Assembly (NCBI GenBank): GCA_020628545.1
Contig: JAHDEX010000012.1
Coordinates: 17,393 to 81,392, forward strand
Direction: 5' to 3'
From: Paracoccaceae bacterium
GTDB taxonomy: Bacteria; Pseudomonadota; Alphaproteobacteria; Rhodobacterales; Rhodobacteraceae
Length of the DNA stretch: 64,000 nucleotides
The position numbers were made by a program, and so were the translations under genes. The notes beneath the pieces are model-generated. The model worked only from the letters and a program-made list of their open reading frames with translations. It ran no database searches and was not told where the DNA came from. Below are positions 1 to 12,731 of this stretch, in pieces. Position 1 is the first letter of the stretch, and each line of letters opens with the position of its first letter.

Positions 1-49
1 GAGGACAGCGAAGAGTAGCATTCACTGTTGTCCCGACTCACCAAATGAC

Positions 50-58
50 TTATCCACA
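50..58 (+). promoter_or_regulatory. Single consensus DnaA box
   Basis: The nine bases are TTATCCACA, the strict bacterial DnaA-binding consensus, 49 bases before the start of the first gene. Only one copy is visible, with no AT-rich unwinding region and no origin genes nearby, so this is not an origin. It could be a DnaA-responsive promoter element or chance. Confidence 0.4.
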
Positions 59-106
59 GGTGTAAGAGGCGCGTTGACGTCTCGTGTATAAGTTGAGGCG
101 GACAAA

Positions 107-766
107 ATGAGACTTCCCACAGCAGTTGCTGCGCTTTTGTGCAGTGTTTCCCCACTTGCCGCGCAAGAGTTCACCGGCGGCGAACTGGGATTTGAATATA
201 ATCAGTCCTTCGATGACAGTGATGTGGATGGTACGAGCTATTTCGCTGGCGCCGAAATGGCCATCAATCGCGAGTTTTCCTTCGGCGTTGACCTTGCGGA
301 CATCGACGGGGCTGACGTCAGCACACAGGCCACCTTTCACGGGATCTATCACTTAAGCGATGCAGCATCCGTTGGCGCATTTTATTCCTACAAGGACGAA
401 GATGCAGCGACCTACGGCATCGAAGGTGGTATCGAGATTTGGGGCGGTGATGTCAGCGGCTACGTCGGACGGATCAGCGTCGACGACGAAAGCGCGTTTA
501 TCATCGGTTTTGACTCCAGCAATCCGATTGCAGACAGCAATTTCTCATTGTTCTCAGATTTTGATCTGGTGTCGGATGACGAAGTGGCCATCACCACTAA
601 TGAGATTGGGGTGGAGTATAACATCCCGCAGGGTGCCGACATTTACGCGCTCTATGGTCAGGCTTCTGCCTTTGCCGATGGCGGCAGTGGTTCAACAGAC
701 TACTTCGGTGTGGGGGCGCGCATTCGTTTTGGTGCAGAGCGCGGCACAACCTTCGAGGCCCGCTAA
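107..766 (+). CDS. Outer-membrane beta-barrel (porin-like) protein
   Basis: The 219-residue product starts with an export signal (charged MR, hydrophobic core, cleavage probably after the Ala-Ala of PLAAQ near residue 19). The rest is acidic and Gly/Asp-rich, with alternating hydrophobic residues of the kind seen in beta strands, and ends in short strand-like segments (YFGVGARIRFG). That composition fits a small outer-membrane barrel or porin fragment of the kind common in Rhodobacterales, but it is shorter than true trimeric porins (about 300 residues or more). GAGGCGG lies about 7 bases before the ATG and serves as ribosome-binding site. Substrate and role cannot be read from the sequence. 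Confidence 0.6.
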   Translation: MRLPTAVAALLCSVSPLAAQEFTGGELGFEYNQSFDDSDVDGTSYFAGAEMAINREFSFGVDLADIDGADVSTQATFHGIYHLSDAASVGAFYSYKDEDAATYGIEGGIEIWGGDVSGYVGRISVDDESAFIIGFDSSNPIADSNFSLFSDFDLVSDDEVAITTNEIGVEYNIPQGADIYALYGQASAFADGGSGSTDYFGVGARIRFGAERGTTFEAR

Positions 767-808
767 CGCCTCTTTGCAAAACACATGGTTCGGGATACAT
801 CCCGGGCC

Positions 809-2164
809 ATGACACAAACTCTCCATATCATCGGCGGCGGGATGGCCGGGTCTGAGGCTGCCTGGCAGGCGGCGAACGCTGGCGTGCCGGTCGTCATTCA
901 TGAGATGCGGCCGAAGGTCGAAACCTTTGCCCACCGCACGGGCAATCTGGGCGAGATGGTTTGCTCAAATTCCTTCCGGTCCGATGATCATGAGCAGAAC
1001 GCCGTGGGGCTTTTGCACTGGGAGATGCGTCAGGCTGGTGGACTGATCATGGAGATGGCGGCGAAGCATCGTTTGCCCGCCGGTGGCGCCCTTGCCGTTG
1101 ACCGTGATCCGTTTGCTGAAAGTGTGACAGCTGCCTTAAAAGCACACCACAACGTCTCTGTTTCTTATGAAGAAATCACCGAACTGCCGGATGACGGCCA
1201 TTGGATCATTGCCACCGGTCCATTGACCTCCGGCGCTATGGCTGAAGCGATCCAGGAAGAGACGGGTGCGGAGGCCCTGGCGTTTTTCGACGCCATTGCG
1301 CCGATCGTCTATTTCGACAGCATCAACATGGATGTCTGTTGGATGCAGTCTCGCTACGACAAAGGCGACACGGAGGATGAGCGGACGGCTTACCTCAACT
1401 GCCCGATGACGAAGGCGCAGTATGAGGCCTTCATCGACGCGCTGCTTTCCGCAGAGAAGACCGAGTTCAAGGAAGGAGAGACTGCGGGCTACTTCGACGG
1501 TTGTCTGCCGATTGAGGTGATGGCGGAGCGTGGACGCGAAACGCTACGCTTTGGGCCAATGAAGCCAATTGGCCTGACAAACGCGCATGACCCTCAGAAC
1601 AAACCCTACGCGGTTGTTCAGTTGCGCCGCGACAATGCGCTTGGGACGCTGTTCAATATCGTCGGCTTTCAGACGAAGATGAAATACGGTGCGCAGAAGG
1701 CTGTTTTCAAAACAATTCCTGGCCTTGAGAATGCAGAGTTTGCGCGCCTTGGCGGCATCCATCGCAACACGTTCTTGAACTCACCAACACTCTTGGATTC
1801 CGAAATGCGCCTGCGTTCTCGTCCAAACGTGCGCTTTGCTGGCCAGATCACAGGTGTTGAAGGCTACGTCGAAAGTGCTGCGATGGGCCTGCTTGCCGGG
1901 CGGATGACTGTGGCTGAGATGACGGGTCAAACGCTCCCTGTAGTGCCGGATACAACGGCGATGGGTGCGCTTGTCACGCATATCACTGGTGGCGCAGATG
2001 CGAAGACATTCCAACCGATGAACGTGAACTTCGGGCTGTTCCCGCCGCTCGATGGCGTGCGGGGCGGCCGACGCGGCCGCAAGGAACGCTACAAAGCTTA
2101 TACAGACCGTGCGAAGGCAGATTGGCTGGCGTGGTTGGGGCACCAAAGCCAAGACGCCGCGTGA
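809..2164 (+). CDS. trmFO: Methylenetetrahydrofolate--tRNA-(uracil-5-)-methyltransferase TrmFO
   Basis: TrmFO makes 5-methyluridine at position 54 of the tRNA T-loop, using methylene-THF as carbon source and FAD/NAD(P)H as reductant; it acts in the cytoplasm. The 451-residue protein opens with the FAD-binding motif [12 protein letters not shown] and shows the family stretch [14 protein letters not shown]. Length is normal. The ATG at 809 puts the FAD motif at the N-terminus, where the family has it; an upstream ATG at 785 would add eight unsupported residues. A short inverted repeat, CGGGAT-AC-ATCCCG, sits at 791-804 just before the start. gluQ follows with overlapping stop and start, so the two tRNA genes are probably cotranscribed. 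Confidence 0.93.
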   Translation: MTQTLHIIGGGMAGSEAAWQAANAGVPVVIHEMRPKVETFAHRTGNLGEMVCSNSFRSDDHEQNAVGLLHWEMRQAGGLIMEMAAKHRLPAGGALAVDRDPFAESVTAALKAHHNVSVSYEEITELPDDGHWIIATGPLTSGAMAEAIQEETGAEALAFFDAIAPIVYFDSINMDVCWMQSRYDKGDTEDERTAYLNCPMTKAQYEAFIDALLSAEKTEFKEGETAGYFDGCLPIEVMAERGRETLRFGPMKPIGLTNAHDPQNKPYAVVQLRRDNALGTLFNIVGFQTKMKYGAQKAVFKTIPGLENAEFARLGGIHRNTFLNSPTLLDSEMRLRSRPNVRFAGQITGVEGYVESAAMGLLAGRMTVAEMTGQTLPVVPDTTAMGALVTHITGGADAKTFQPMNVNFGLFPPLDGVRGGRRGRKERYKAYTDRAKADWLAWLGHQSQDAA

Positions 2165-2970
2165 TCACCCGCTTTGCACCGTCGCCAACGGGGCCGCTTC
2201 ACCTAGGGCATGCGTTTTCGGCGTTGAAGGTCTGGGAGGCCGCGCAGGCGGCTAACGGCACTTTTCTGTTGCGGATCGAGGATACGGACAGCACGCGGGT
2301 GCGCCCGGAATATGAGGCCCTGATCTATGACGATCTTGCTTGGCTAGGCCTGACGTGGCCTACGCCCCGCCGTCAGTCAGATCATTATGATGATTACTGG
2401 AAAGTGCTCGACCACCTGCAACATCAGGGGCTTATCTTTCCCTGTTCATGTAGTCGCAGGATGATCGAAGCTGCGGGGCGCGGCTACGGGCCGGATGGGC
2501 CTATCTATCACGGGGCGTGCGAAAATCGTTCCATGGGTGAGGCCAGACCGACGGACGCGATCCGGCTGAATATTGCAAAAGCGCTTCGTCTCCTTCCAAG
2601 GGAAATCACCTATATAGACACTGGTTCAAAGGTCACGGTTGACCCGACGACGCTAGTTCACACCGTTGGCTCCCCGATCCTGCGGCGTATTCAAACGGGC
2701 GACCCGGCCTACCACCTTGCTTGTACCCACGACGATGCCTTGCAAGAGGTCACCCATGTGATCCGAGGCAAAGACGTGGCCGCGCTCACGCCGATCCACG
2801 TGATGCTGCAAACGTTGATGGGTTGGCCCATCCCGATCTACCATCATCATGACTTGATAACCGACGACGACGGCAAACGGCTCGCGAAGATCAACAAATC
2901 ACGTGCACTGACCACCTATCGCGCGGAGGGTCTGACGCCGTCTGACATCCGCCAAATGGTTGGCCTCTAG
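2161..2970 (+). CDS. gluQ: Glutamyl-Q tRNA(Asp) synthetase
   Basis: GluQRS is a truncated GluRS paralogue that activates glutamate and attaches it to queuosine at position 34 of tRNA(Asp). Visible are the class I signature region ([17 protein letters not shown]), zinc-ligand cysteines (PCSCS and, further on, HGAC), and a KMSKS-like loop (GKRLAKIN). The C-terminal anticodon-binding domain of GluRS is absent, as expected. I place the start at GTG 2161, overlapping the trmFO stop as GTGA; this gives 269 residues and begins right at the conserved [10 protein letters not shown]. An in-frame ATG at 2122 would overlap trmFO by 43 bases. The stop overlaps the end of convergent hisI by four bases. Confidence 0.9.
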   Translation: MITRFAPSPTGPLHLGHAFSALKVWEAAQAANGTFLLRIEDTDSTRVRPEYEALIYDDLAWLGLTWPTPRRQSDHYDDYWKVLDHLQHQGLIFPCSCSRRMIEAAGRGYGPDGPIYHGACENRSMGEARPTDAIRLNIAKALRLLPREITYIDTGSKVTVDPTTLVHTVGSPILRRIQTGDPAYHLACTHDDALQEVTHVIRGKDVAALTPIHVMLQTLMGWPIPIYHHHDLITDDDGKRLAKINKSRALTTYRAEGLTPSDIRQMVGL

Positions 2971-3329
2971 GCCATTGGCGACATCAATTCGACCTCATCA
3001 CCACTTTCCACTGCCGTGTAAAAGCACGTCCGCCGGTTCGTATGACACGCAGGTCCCTCCTGCCGCACGATCACCAGCAAACAATCCCGGTCGCAATCGA
3101 CACGCATGCTTACAAGTGTTTGTGTGTGCCCGCTGCTTTCGCCTTTCACCCAAAAGGCCTGACGCGACCGCGACCAGTAGGTGACTTTACCGCTTGTGAG
3201 TGTCTGTTCAACGGCTTCAGCGTTCATCCACGCCATCATCAGAACTTCATGGCTATCGGCATCCTGGGCAATCGCGGGGATCAGCCCTGCGTCGTTGTAG
3301 ACCAGTGTCGATGGATCAAATGTCATCAC
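2967..3329 (-). CDS. hisI: Phosphoribosyl-AMP cyclohydrolase
   Basis: HisI opens the adenine ring of phosphoribosyl-AMP, the third step of histidine synthesis; it is a cytoplasmic zinc/magnesium enzyme. The 120-residue product carries the family motifs WMNAEAV, YWSRSR, WVKGESSGH, the metal-binding D-C-D-D pattern (RVDCDRDC) and the C-terminal CHTNRRTCFY. Length is typical of the stand-alone form, not fused to HisE. Two consecutive ATGs (3329 and 3326) can serve as start. No other his gene is near, so it is a lone pathway member convergent with gluQ. Confidence 0.95.
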   Translation of the reverse strand: MMTFDPSTLVYNDAGLIPAIAQDADSHEVLMMAWMNAEAVEQTLTSGKVTYWSRSRQAFWVKGESSGHTQTLVSMRVDCDRDCLLVIVRQEGPACHTNRRTCFYTAVESGDEVELMSPMA

Positions 3330-3393
3330 GGACGCCTTTGCTTCTGTTGCCGTCCCGCCTATCTATGGAAGGACATCAGAAAGGGCAAACCGC

Positions 3394-3840
3394 GTGACTG
3401 CTGAAACCGATATGATCAAGCTCTACTCCGGGCGTATTCTGGCGCTTGCAGCGGACATGCCCCATACGACACGGTTGGATGCGCCCGATGCGACGGTCAA
3501 GAAACGCTCGCCGCTGTGTGGGTCGACTGTCACCGTGGATGTGCGACTTAGCGACGGTGTGATCAGTGCCTTTGGTCAGGACGTGAAAGCCTGCGCGCTT
3601 GGTCAGGCGGCAGCATCTGTCGTCGGCTCTGCGCTTGTCGGCCTGTCTGAGGCGCAAGTGCAAGAAGGGCGCGACCAGTTGCATGCGATGCTGACAGCGG
3701 GCGGTCCGGTCCCTGCGGCGCCCTTTGAAGGGCTAGAGGTTCTGGAACCTGCGAAGGACTATAAGAACCGCCATGCGTCGATCCTGCTTGCGTTTGATGC
3801 TACACTTGCGGCGATCGCCGAGGCGAAGACTGCAGCGTAA
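3394..3840 (+). CDS. Iron-sulfur cluster assembly scaffold protein, NifU/IscU N-terminal type
   Basis: The 148-residue protein matches the U-type scaffold fold: an N-terminal helix (MIKLYSGRIL), then SPLCGSTVTVDV, carrying the first ligand cysteine in the usual PxCGD-like place, and KACALGQAAASV, carrying the second. The third canonical cysteine (normally in the C-terminal helix) is not obvious; the C-terminal part reads YKNRHASILLAFDA. This divergent form is common beside hisI in Rhodobacterales. The start is GTG 3394, preceded by AAGGG; ATG 3412 is an alternative that removes six residues. It may assist Fe-S or other metal assembly, but a lost ligand leaves the exact role open. Confidence 0.75.
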   Translation: MTAETDMIKLYSGRILALAADMPHTTRLDAPDATVKKRSPLCGSTVTVDVRLSDGVISAFGQDVKACALGQAAASVVGSALVGLSEAQVQEGRDQLHAMLTAGGPVPAAPFEGLEVLEPAKDYKNRHASILLAFDATLAAIAEAKTAA

Positions 3841-3850
3841 CCCCCTACCC

Positions 3851-3893
3851 CAAAAGAAAAAAGCGCCGCACATCCCGGGCAGGATGGCGGCGC
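3851..3893 (-). terminator. Rho-independent terminator of the small membrane protein gene
   Basis: GCGCCGC (3863-3869) pairs with GCGGCGC (3887-3893) and CATCC (3871-3875) with GGATG (3882-3886), leaving a six-base loop. On the minus strand the hairpin is followed by a T-rich tract (complement of 3851-3862). Orientation points to the minus-strand gene at 4024-4146; no such tract follows on the plus strand. Confidence 0.75.
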
Positions 3894-4023
3894 AAAGGTA
3901 GATCGTACCACAGTGCAATTTCCAATTGGTCAGGCGAGCGGCCAACCATTCAGGACTTGGGACAGAGGGACATCTGGATACCGTGGGCAGGTTCAGACGG
4001 CACCGGGGTACGATCCAGGCAGG

Positions 4024-4146
4024 TTAGACCATCGCAGGCAACGACAGACCAACAAAAAGAATAACACCCAAAGCGACAACACCCAGCGCATCCATCAGGA
4101 TCGTGTCACTGCTGCGGACCCAGGCAATCTTCAGATCTTTGGCCAT
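4024..4146 (-). CDS. 40-residue single-span membrane protein, probably SOS-regulated
   Basis: This reading frame encodes MAKDLKIAWVRSSDTIL followed by a hydrophobic helix (about residues 19-38, rich in Leu, Val, Gly) and ends in PAMV. A strong ribosome-binding site, GAGGAG, lies eight bases before the ATG, and a clear terminator lies downstream at 3851-3893, so it is a complete transcription unit. The upstream DNA carries a GAAC-N7-GAAC box, the alphaproteobacterial LexA motif. A tiny inner-membrane protein under LexA recalls SidA, the Caulobacter SOS division inhibitor, but I see no sequence identity and infer only size, topology and regulation. Its short N-terminus is amphipathic and positively charged. 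Confidence 0.72.
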   Translation of the reverse strand: MAKDLKIAWVRSSDTILMDALGVVALGVILFVGLSLPAMV

Positions 4147-4224
4147 TTGAACGCTCCTCAATGCGGTGTGTTGTCGTTTTGTTCTGTTGCCACTTTGTTC
4201 TCATATCCATGGGTGTTCTGTAAA

Positions 4225-4259
4225 GAACTTTTTAAGAACATTTGTGAACTTTTTGGAAC
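4225..4259 (-). promoter_or_regulatory. LexA-type operator with four phased GAAC repeats
   Basis: GAAC occurs at 4225-4228, 4236-4239, 4246-4249 and 4256-4259. The first pair is spaced by exactly seven bases, reading GTTC-N7-GTTC on the minus strand, which is the established LexA box of alphaproteobacteria. The other gaps are six bases, so the array repeats about once per helical turn. Three GTTC words lie nearby at 4181, 4197 and 4215. The site is 79 bases upstream of the 40-residue membrane protein and beyond the recG stop, so it serves the small gene. Confidence 0.65.
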
Positions 4260-4266
4260 GTCCGCC

Positions 4267-8582
<4,316 letters not shown>

Positions 8583-8732
8583 TCAGGGGTGCTGCACTGA
8601 AATGCGAGTCTTGCGCAGCTTACAACGGCTTCACCGCCTCTTTGCCAATCTTACCGCTGTCGCGGCAACATGCGCCGCAGTTTGTGCAACCGGCCCACCT
8701 TTAAGTCAGCCATCAGCACGTGACGATTCAGG

Positions 8733-8751
8733 AAACGCGCAATGCGCGTTT
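8733..8751 (-). terminator. Hairpin downstream of ctrA, candidate terminator
   Basis: AAACGCGC (8733-8740) and GCGCGTTT (8744-8751) form an eight-base-pair stem with a three-base loop, 24 bases after the ctrA stop. The minus-strand run of T is only three long, so termination would be weak; it may instead protect the 3' end. Confidence 0.45.
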
Positions 8752-8774
8752 ACCGAGTACACACGGCGGCGCGT

Positions 8775-9488
8775 TTATGCCCCAATCGCCATGCGTTCCG
8801 CGTTTGTGCCAGGTTCCGGGTCGCGCAGGACGTAGCCGCGCCCCCATACTGTCTCGATATGGTTTTCGCCGTCCGTGGCCTGGCTGAGCTTCTTGCGTAG
8901 TTTGCAGATAAAGACGTCGATGATCTTGAGTTCTGGTTCGTCCATGCCGCCGTAAAGATGGTTCAGGAACATCTCTTTCGTCAGCGTTGTCCCTTTTCGC
9001 AGGCTCAACAGTTCCAACATCTGATATTCTTTGCCGGTCAGATGGACGGTGTGTCCGCCGACATCGACGGTCTTGGCGTCAAGGTTCACCGAAATGCGGC
9101 CCGTCTTGATAATCGATTGCGCGTGTCCTTTTGAGCGTCGGATGATCGCGTGAATGCGAGCAATTAGCTCTTCCCGGTGAAACGGTTTTGTCAGGTAGTC
9201 GTCCGCACCAAAGCCAAAGCCTTTGATTTTCGCCTCGGTGCTATCGTCGCCCGTCAGGATCAGGATAGGCGTTTCAATCCGGCTCAGCCGCAGTTGCCGC
9301 AATACATCGTGACCGTTCATGTCCGGCAACGACAGATCGAGAAGGATCAGGTCATAATCATACAATTTGGCAAGATCGATCCCCTCTTCCCCCAAGTCCG
9401 TCGCGTAGACGTTCAGGTTCGCGTGGGTCAACATCAACTCGATGCTTTTGGATGTCGTGGGATCGTCTTCAACTAGTAGTACGCGCAT
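8775..9488 (-). CDS. ctrA: Cell-cycle response regulator CtrA
   Basis: CtrA is the OmpR-type master regulator that in alphaproteobacteria controls motility, cell division and, in Rhodobacterales, gene transfer agents and quorum-linked traits. The 237-residue product has the receiver acidic pocket (VEDD) and phospho-acceptor Asp51 in LILLDLSLP, the conserved Lys in YLTKPF, and a winged-helix output domain with the CtrA-specific [18 protein letters not shown]. The C-terminal tail is AERMAIGA. A CtrA-like TTAA-N7-TTAC box lies 49 bases upstream. sciP, encoding its inhibitor, is immediately upstream, and chpT, its phosphate donor, lies 20 kb away in the window. Confidence 0.97.
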   Translation of the reverse strand: MRVLLVEDDPTTSKSIELMLTHANLNVYATDLGEEGIDLAKLYDYDLILLDLSLPDMNGHDVLRQLRLSRIETPILILTGDDSTEAKIKGFGFGADDYLTKPFHREELIARIHAIIRRSKGHAQSIIKTGRISVNLDAKTVDVGGHTVHLTGKEYQMLELLSLRKGTTLTKEMFLNHLYGGMDEPELKIIDVFICKLRKKLSQATDGENHIETVWGRGYVLRDPEPGTNAERMAIGA

Positions 9489-9520
9489 CCATTCTCTCCA
9501 ATAAGGACAACTCGCAACAA

Positions 9521-9551
9521 GTTAAGTACAAATGTCTTAACACCACGTTAC
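9521..9551 (-). promoter_or_regulatory. CtrA-type box and palindrome upstream of ctrA
   Basis: TTAA (9537-9540), seven bases, then TTAC (9548-9551) differs by one base from the CtrA consensus TTAA-N7-TTAA. Overlapping it is the inverted repeat GTTAAG (9521-9526) with CTTAAC (9536-9541). The site lies in the ctrA leader, where CtrA autoregulation occurs in Caulobacter. Binding here is inferred. Confidence 0.5.
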
Positions 9552-9603
9552 CTCCCCGTTGGAAAATCAGCGGGGATACATCCCGGCTAGCACACTTGAT
9601 GCG

Positions 9604-9882
9604 CTAGGGTTGTCTATACCTCTGTAAAGCCGTGGCCTTGAGCGCAGCTTCTCCGTGTTCTGCAATCGCCGTTTCCCATTCCGAAAATTCATCATCGGAC
9701 AAGGCATACCTTTCCAGTGCTTCCTTGCGTTGAAGCAACCCAGACCCGACGGCCTTGACCACAGCAGCCTTGCGCGACGCCACCCAGCGCCGCGTTTCAG
9801 GAGGCGGCAAATCCGCCCGCGTCATGATTGTGCCGTCCGGCAAGGTGACCGATCTCGGGCCGTCAATTTTTCGCAAATACAT
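9604..9882 (-). CDS. sciP: CtrA inhibitor SciP (DUF1153)
   Basis: SciP is a small helix-turn-helix protein that binds CtrA or CtrA-controlled promoters and blocks activation early in the Caulobacter cell cycle. The 92-residue product starts MYLRKIDGPRSVTLPDGT and continues with the family-typical LPPPETRRWVASRKAAVV and a C-terminal helix pair. I use ATG 9882, which has AAGGA nine bases upstream and gives the usual family length; an in-frame start at 9915 would add 11 residues. It is codirectional with ctrA and 115 bases ahead of it, so the regulator and its inhibitor may share expression. Confidence 0.92.
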   Translation of the reverse strand: MYLRKIDGPRSVTLPDGTIMTRADLPPPETRRWVASRKAAVVKAVGSGLLQRKEALERYALSDDEFSEWETAIAEHGEAALKATALQRYRQP

Positions 9883-10017
9883 ACAGCCATCCTTTGACTT
9901 CAGTTCGCAGGACATCCATATGAACCAAACCGCTTAAGTTTCGGTAAGTCACAGCGCGAAATGCACGACGCAAACGCCGCAATCGCCCAATGAATACAAG
10001 AGTAAACAGGTCCTTAA

Positions 10018-11193
10018 ATGGCGCGTGATGGAGTCATCAACTCACTTGGTTTTGCCAAACCCCCGTCTGAAACGCGGGTGGTTGTGGCGATGTCTGGTGG
10101 TGTCGACAGCTCGGTTGTGGCGGCGCAATTGGCATCGGAAGGATACGATGTCGTTGGCGTGACCCTTCAGCTTTACGATCACGGCGCGGCCCTTGCGAAG
10201 AAGGGCGCCTGCTGTGCCGGGCGTGATATTCACGACGCGCGGCGGGTTGCTGAGGAAATGGGTTTTCCGCATTACGTGCTCGACTATGAAAACACGTTTC
10301 GGGAAGCCGTGATTGATGAGTTCGCGGAAAGCTACTTGGCAGGTGCCACGCCGGTCCCTTGTATCCGGTGTAATGAGCGGGTGAAGTTCAAAGACCTGCT
10401 GGAGACAGCGCGCGACCTCGACGCGGATTGTATGGCAACGGGCCACTACATTCAGCGCAAGATGGGCGAATCAGGGGCTGAACTTCATACGGCCGGCGAT
10501 CCCACCCGCGACCAATCCTATTTCCTGTTCTCAACAACGGCAGAACAGCTTGATTATCTGCGCTTTCCCCTTGGGCATCTGAAAAGCAAAGCTGAAACGC
10601 GCGAACTTGCCGCCAAATTCGGTCTCAGCGTTGCGGACAAGCCGGACAGTCAGGACATCTGTTTCGTACCAAACGGCGATTACGCCGCTGTCATTGAAAA
10701 GTTGCGCCCCGGCGCCGCAGAACCCGGTTCCATCGTTGATGTCAACGGACAGGTTCTGGGGGAGCATAAAGGTGTGATCCACTACACGATTGGCCAGCGA
10801 CGGGGTCTCGGGATCGGTGGGCTTTCGACGCCTCTTTATGTGGTCAAACTTGATGTTGACCGCAAAGAAGTGATCGTCGGCCCTAAAGCCCTTCTGGCAA
10901 CCCGTGAGGTGCCCATTAAAGAGGTGAACTGGCTCGGCGATAGTGACTTTCTTGCTGGAGGCGAGCGTCGCATCGCCGTAAAGGTGCGTTCAACTCGTCC
11001 GCCGACCGAAGCCGTGTTGCACCCGATTTCGGAGACGGAAGCCGAAGTAATTCTGTCGGAAGCAGAAGAAGGCGTTTCTCCGGGTCAGGCCTGCGTGTTC
11101 TATGATCGTGACAGTACGCGTGTTCTGGGAGGTGGCTGGATCACGGGGCAGCGAAATGCGCGCACTCTGGGACATCCTAACCATCGCGCATAG
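10018..11193 (+). CDS. mnmA: tRNA-specific 2-thiouridylase MnmA
   Basis: MnmA adds sulfur to uridine 34 of the Lys, Glu and Gln tRNAs, activating the base with ATP and taking sulfur from a persulfide relay. The 391-residue enzyme shows the PP-loop SGGVDSS (residues 26-32), the catalytic cysteine region [11 protein letters not shown], and the partner cysteine in SQDICFVP. Normal length for alphaproteobacteria. TTAA overlaps the bases just before the ATG, and no strong ribosome-binding site is seen. It is divergent from sciP, with 135 bases between them. Confidence 0.95.
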   Translation: MARDGVINSLGFAKPPSETRVVVAMSGGVDSSVVAAQLASEGYDVVGVTLQLYDHGAALAKKGACCAGRDIHDARRVAEEMGFPHYVLDYENTFREAVIDEFAESYLAGATPVPCIRCNERVKFKDLLETARDLDADCMATGHYIQRKMGESGAELHTAGDPTRDQSYFLFSTTAEQLDYLRFPLGHLKSKAETRELAAKFGLSVADKPDSQDICFVPNGDYAAVIEKLRPGAAEPGSIVDVNGQVLGEHKGVIHYTIGQRRGLGIGGLSTPLYVVKLDVDRKEVIVGPKALLATREVPIKEVNWLGDSDFLAGGERRIAVKVRSTRPPTEAVLHPISETEAEVILSEAEEGVSPGQACVFYDRDSTRVLGGGWITGQRNARTLGHPNHRA

Positions 11194-11253
11194 GGCTTTG
11201 ACACTGCGCACGTTGATGTGTTTATCTGAACAAAGCATGAACATGAGGCCCGT

Positions 11254-11598
11254 ATGTCAGAGAAACCCACGATCCCCATCGACTATGTTGAGTTCACATC
11301 AGAGAGCCTCGAAGAGACGGAATCTTTCTTTGCTGCGGCTTTTGGCTGGTCGTTCATCGAATACGGTCCTGACTACCGCGACATTCAGAATGCGGGCACC
11401 GGAGGCGGGATCGAACGCAATCCTCATCGTGCGCCCTTGATCGTTTTATATTCTGACGACCTTGCAGACGCCTATGCCAGGGTCAATGCAGCGGGCGGGA
11501 CGATCACAAAAGAGGTATTTTCGTTTCCGGGCGGTAAACGTTTTGAGTTTCTGGAGCCGGGCGGAACAGCGATGGCCGTCTGGGCCAAGGATGAGTAA
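11254..11598 (+). CDS. VOC-superfamily (glyoxalase/bleomycin-resistance-like) protein
   Basis: This 114-residue single-module protein has the paired beta-alpha-beta pattern of the vicinal oxygen chelate fold: IDYVEFTSESLEETESFFAA at the N-terminus and FEFLEPGGTAMAVW at the C-terminus, the last containing the Glu that often binds metal. The usual first metal His is replaced (DYVEF), so metal binding is uncertain. Related proteins are often annotated as glyoxalases without a known substrate. It lies 60 bases after mnmA on the same strand. Confidence 0.75.
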   Translation: MSEKPTIPIDYVEFTSESLEETESFFAAAFGWSFIEYGPDYRDIQNAGTGGGIERNPHRAPLIVLYSDDLADAYARVNAAGGTITKEVFSFPGGKRFEFLEPGGTAMAVWAKDE

Positions 11599-11684
11599 TG
11601 ATTGCTGTGCGAAATTGCGCTTTTGTTTTATTTTCGGATCAAAAAAAATGCCAAATTGATCCTAGGGCCGTAAACGGGCCACCC

Positions 11685-12731
11685 TTAGGGCACCTCCAGC
11701 ACAATTTTCCCAACGTGTCGATTTTGGGCAAATGCGGCCTGCGCGGCCACGATGTCTTGCAGAGGAAAAGTTGCGGCCACCAGCGGTTTGATTTGGTCAC
11801 TGGTGATGCGTGCAACCAACGCGCCAAAGACATTTGGGTCCAACACGGTACACCCAAAAAAGTTCAGGTCCTTGAGATAAAGCGTGCGCACGTCCAAAGA
11901 CACAAGCGGTCCCGCGACTGCACCCGAGACAGCGTAGCGACCTTGGGGGCGCAAGACATCAAGAAGTGTCGGCCACGTCGGCCCTGCAACGAGGTCAATC
12001 ACGACATCGACGCTGTTCATGCCAAGCACAACGGCCAAATCGTCGGACCTATCCACGGTCCGCGCGGCCCCGAGCGCCATGAGCATATCGCCCTTCTCGG
12101 CAGATGTGACGGCAATGACCTCCGCCCCACGCGCTCGCGCGAGCTGGATCGCGGCGGAGCCGACGCCACCGGAGGCCCCGGTCACCAGAACCGAGTCGCA
12201 ATCTCCGACATTGGTGCGGGTCAACATGTTCTCAGCTGTCGAGTAGGAACACGGGAAGGTCGCAAGCGCGACATCGGACATGTTGCTTTGAACAGCATAG
12301 GCGTGTCGTGCCGCGACTTTCACGTATTGCGCGAAGCCGCCATCGCATTCTGACCCGAGGAACCAAGGCGATGAAAGTGGGGCACCGTTGGCTTCCTGCA
12401 AACAGGGTTCGACCAATACACGCTCGCCTATGCGGCTGTTCGGGACACCTGCACCGACGGCAGCAATATGCCCGCAAACGTCAATCCCTTGGATGAGTGG
12501 GAGTTGGAGTGCAGTGCCCGTCCACCCGGCATCTTCTGCATCGTTGTTTCCCTTCGAATACCATCCGACGCGCGTGTTGATATCGGTATTATTCACCGCT
12601 GCGGCCGCCACCCGGATCAGGACGTCACCCGGTCCTGGTTTGGGCACGGGAATATCCTCCCGCCACTGCAACATCTCCGGTCCACCGTGTCCGATTAGAT
12701 GAACACCCGACATATGCATTGGAATGGTCAC
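11685..12731 (-). CDS. Medium-chain alcohol dehydrogenase/quinone-oxidoreductase family protein
   Basis: The 348-residue protein belongs to the MDR superfamily: an N-terminal GroES-like domain (VLIRVAAAAVNNTDINTR, GIDVCGHIAAVG) and a Rossmann domain with GASGGVGSAAIQLARARG for NAD(P)H. The four-cysteine structural zinc lobe is not apparent, which points to the zeta-crystallin/quinone oxidoreductase side of the family rather than to a classical zinc alcohol dehydrogenase. The substrate is unknown. Its start overlaps the stop of the upstream hypothetical gene by four bases, so the pair is probably cotranscribed. Confidence 0.85.
   Translation of the reverse strand: MTIPMHMSGVHLIGHGGPEMLQWREDIPVPKPGPGDVLIRVAAAAVNNTDINTRVGWYSKGNNDAEDAGWTGTALQLPLIQGIDVCGHIAAVGAGVPNSRIGERVLVEPCLQEANGAPLSSPWFLGSECDGGFAQYVKVAARHAYAVQSNMSDVALATFPCSYSTAENMLTRTNVGDCDSVLVTGASGGVGSAAIQLARARGAEVIAVTSAEKGDMLMALGAARTVDRSDDLAVVLGMNSVDVVIDLVAGPTWPTLLDVLRPQGRYAVSGAVAGPLVSLDVRTLYLKDLNFFGCTVLDPNVFGALVARITSDQIKPLVAATFPLQDIVAAQAAFAQNRHVGKIVLEVP

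Noticed and set aside
10003-10017. CtrA-like word TAAA-N7-TTAA before mnmA
   Set aside because: It overlaps the start codon region, has a mismatch and mnmA is not a known CtrA target.
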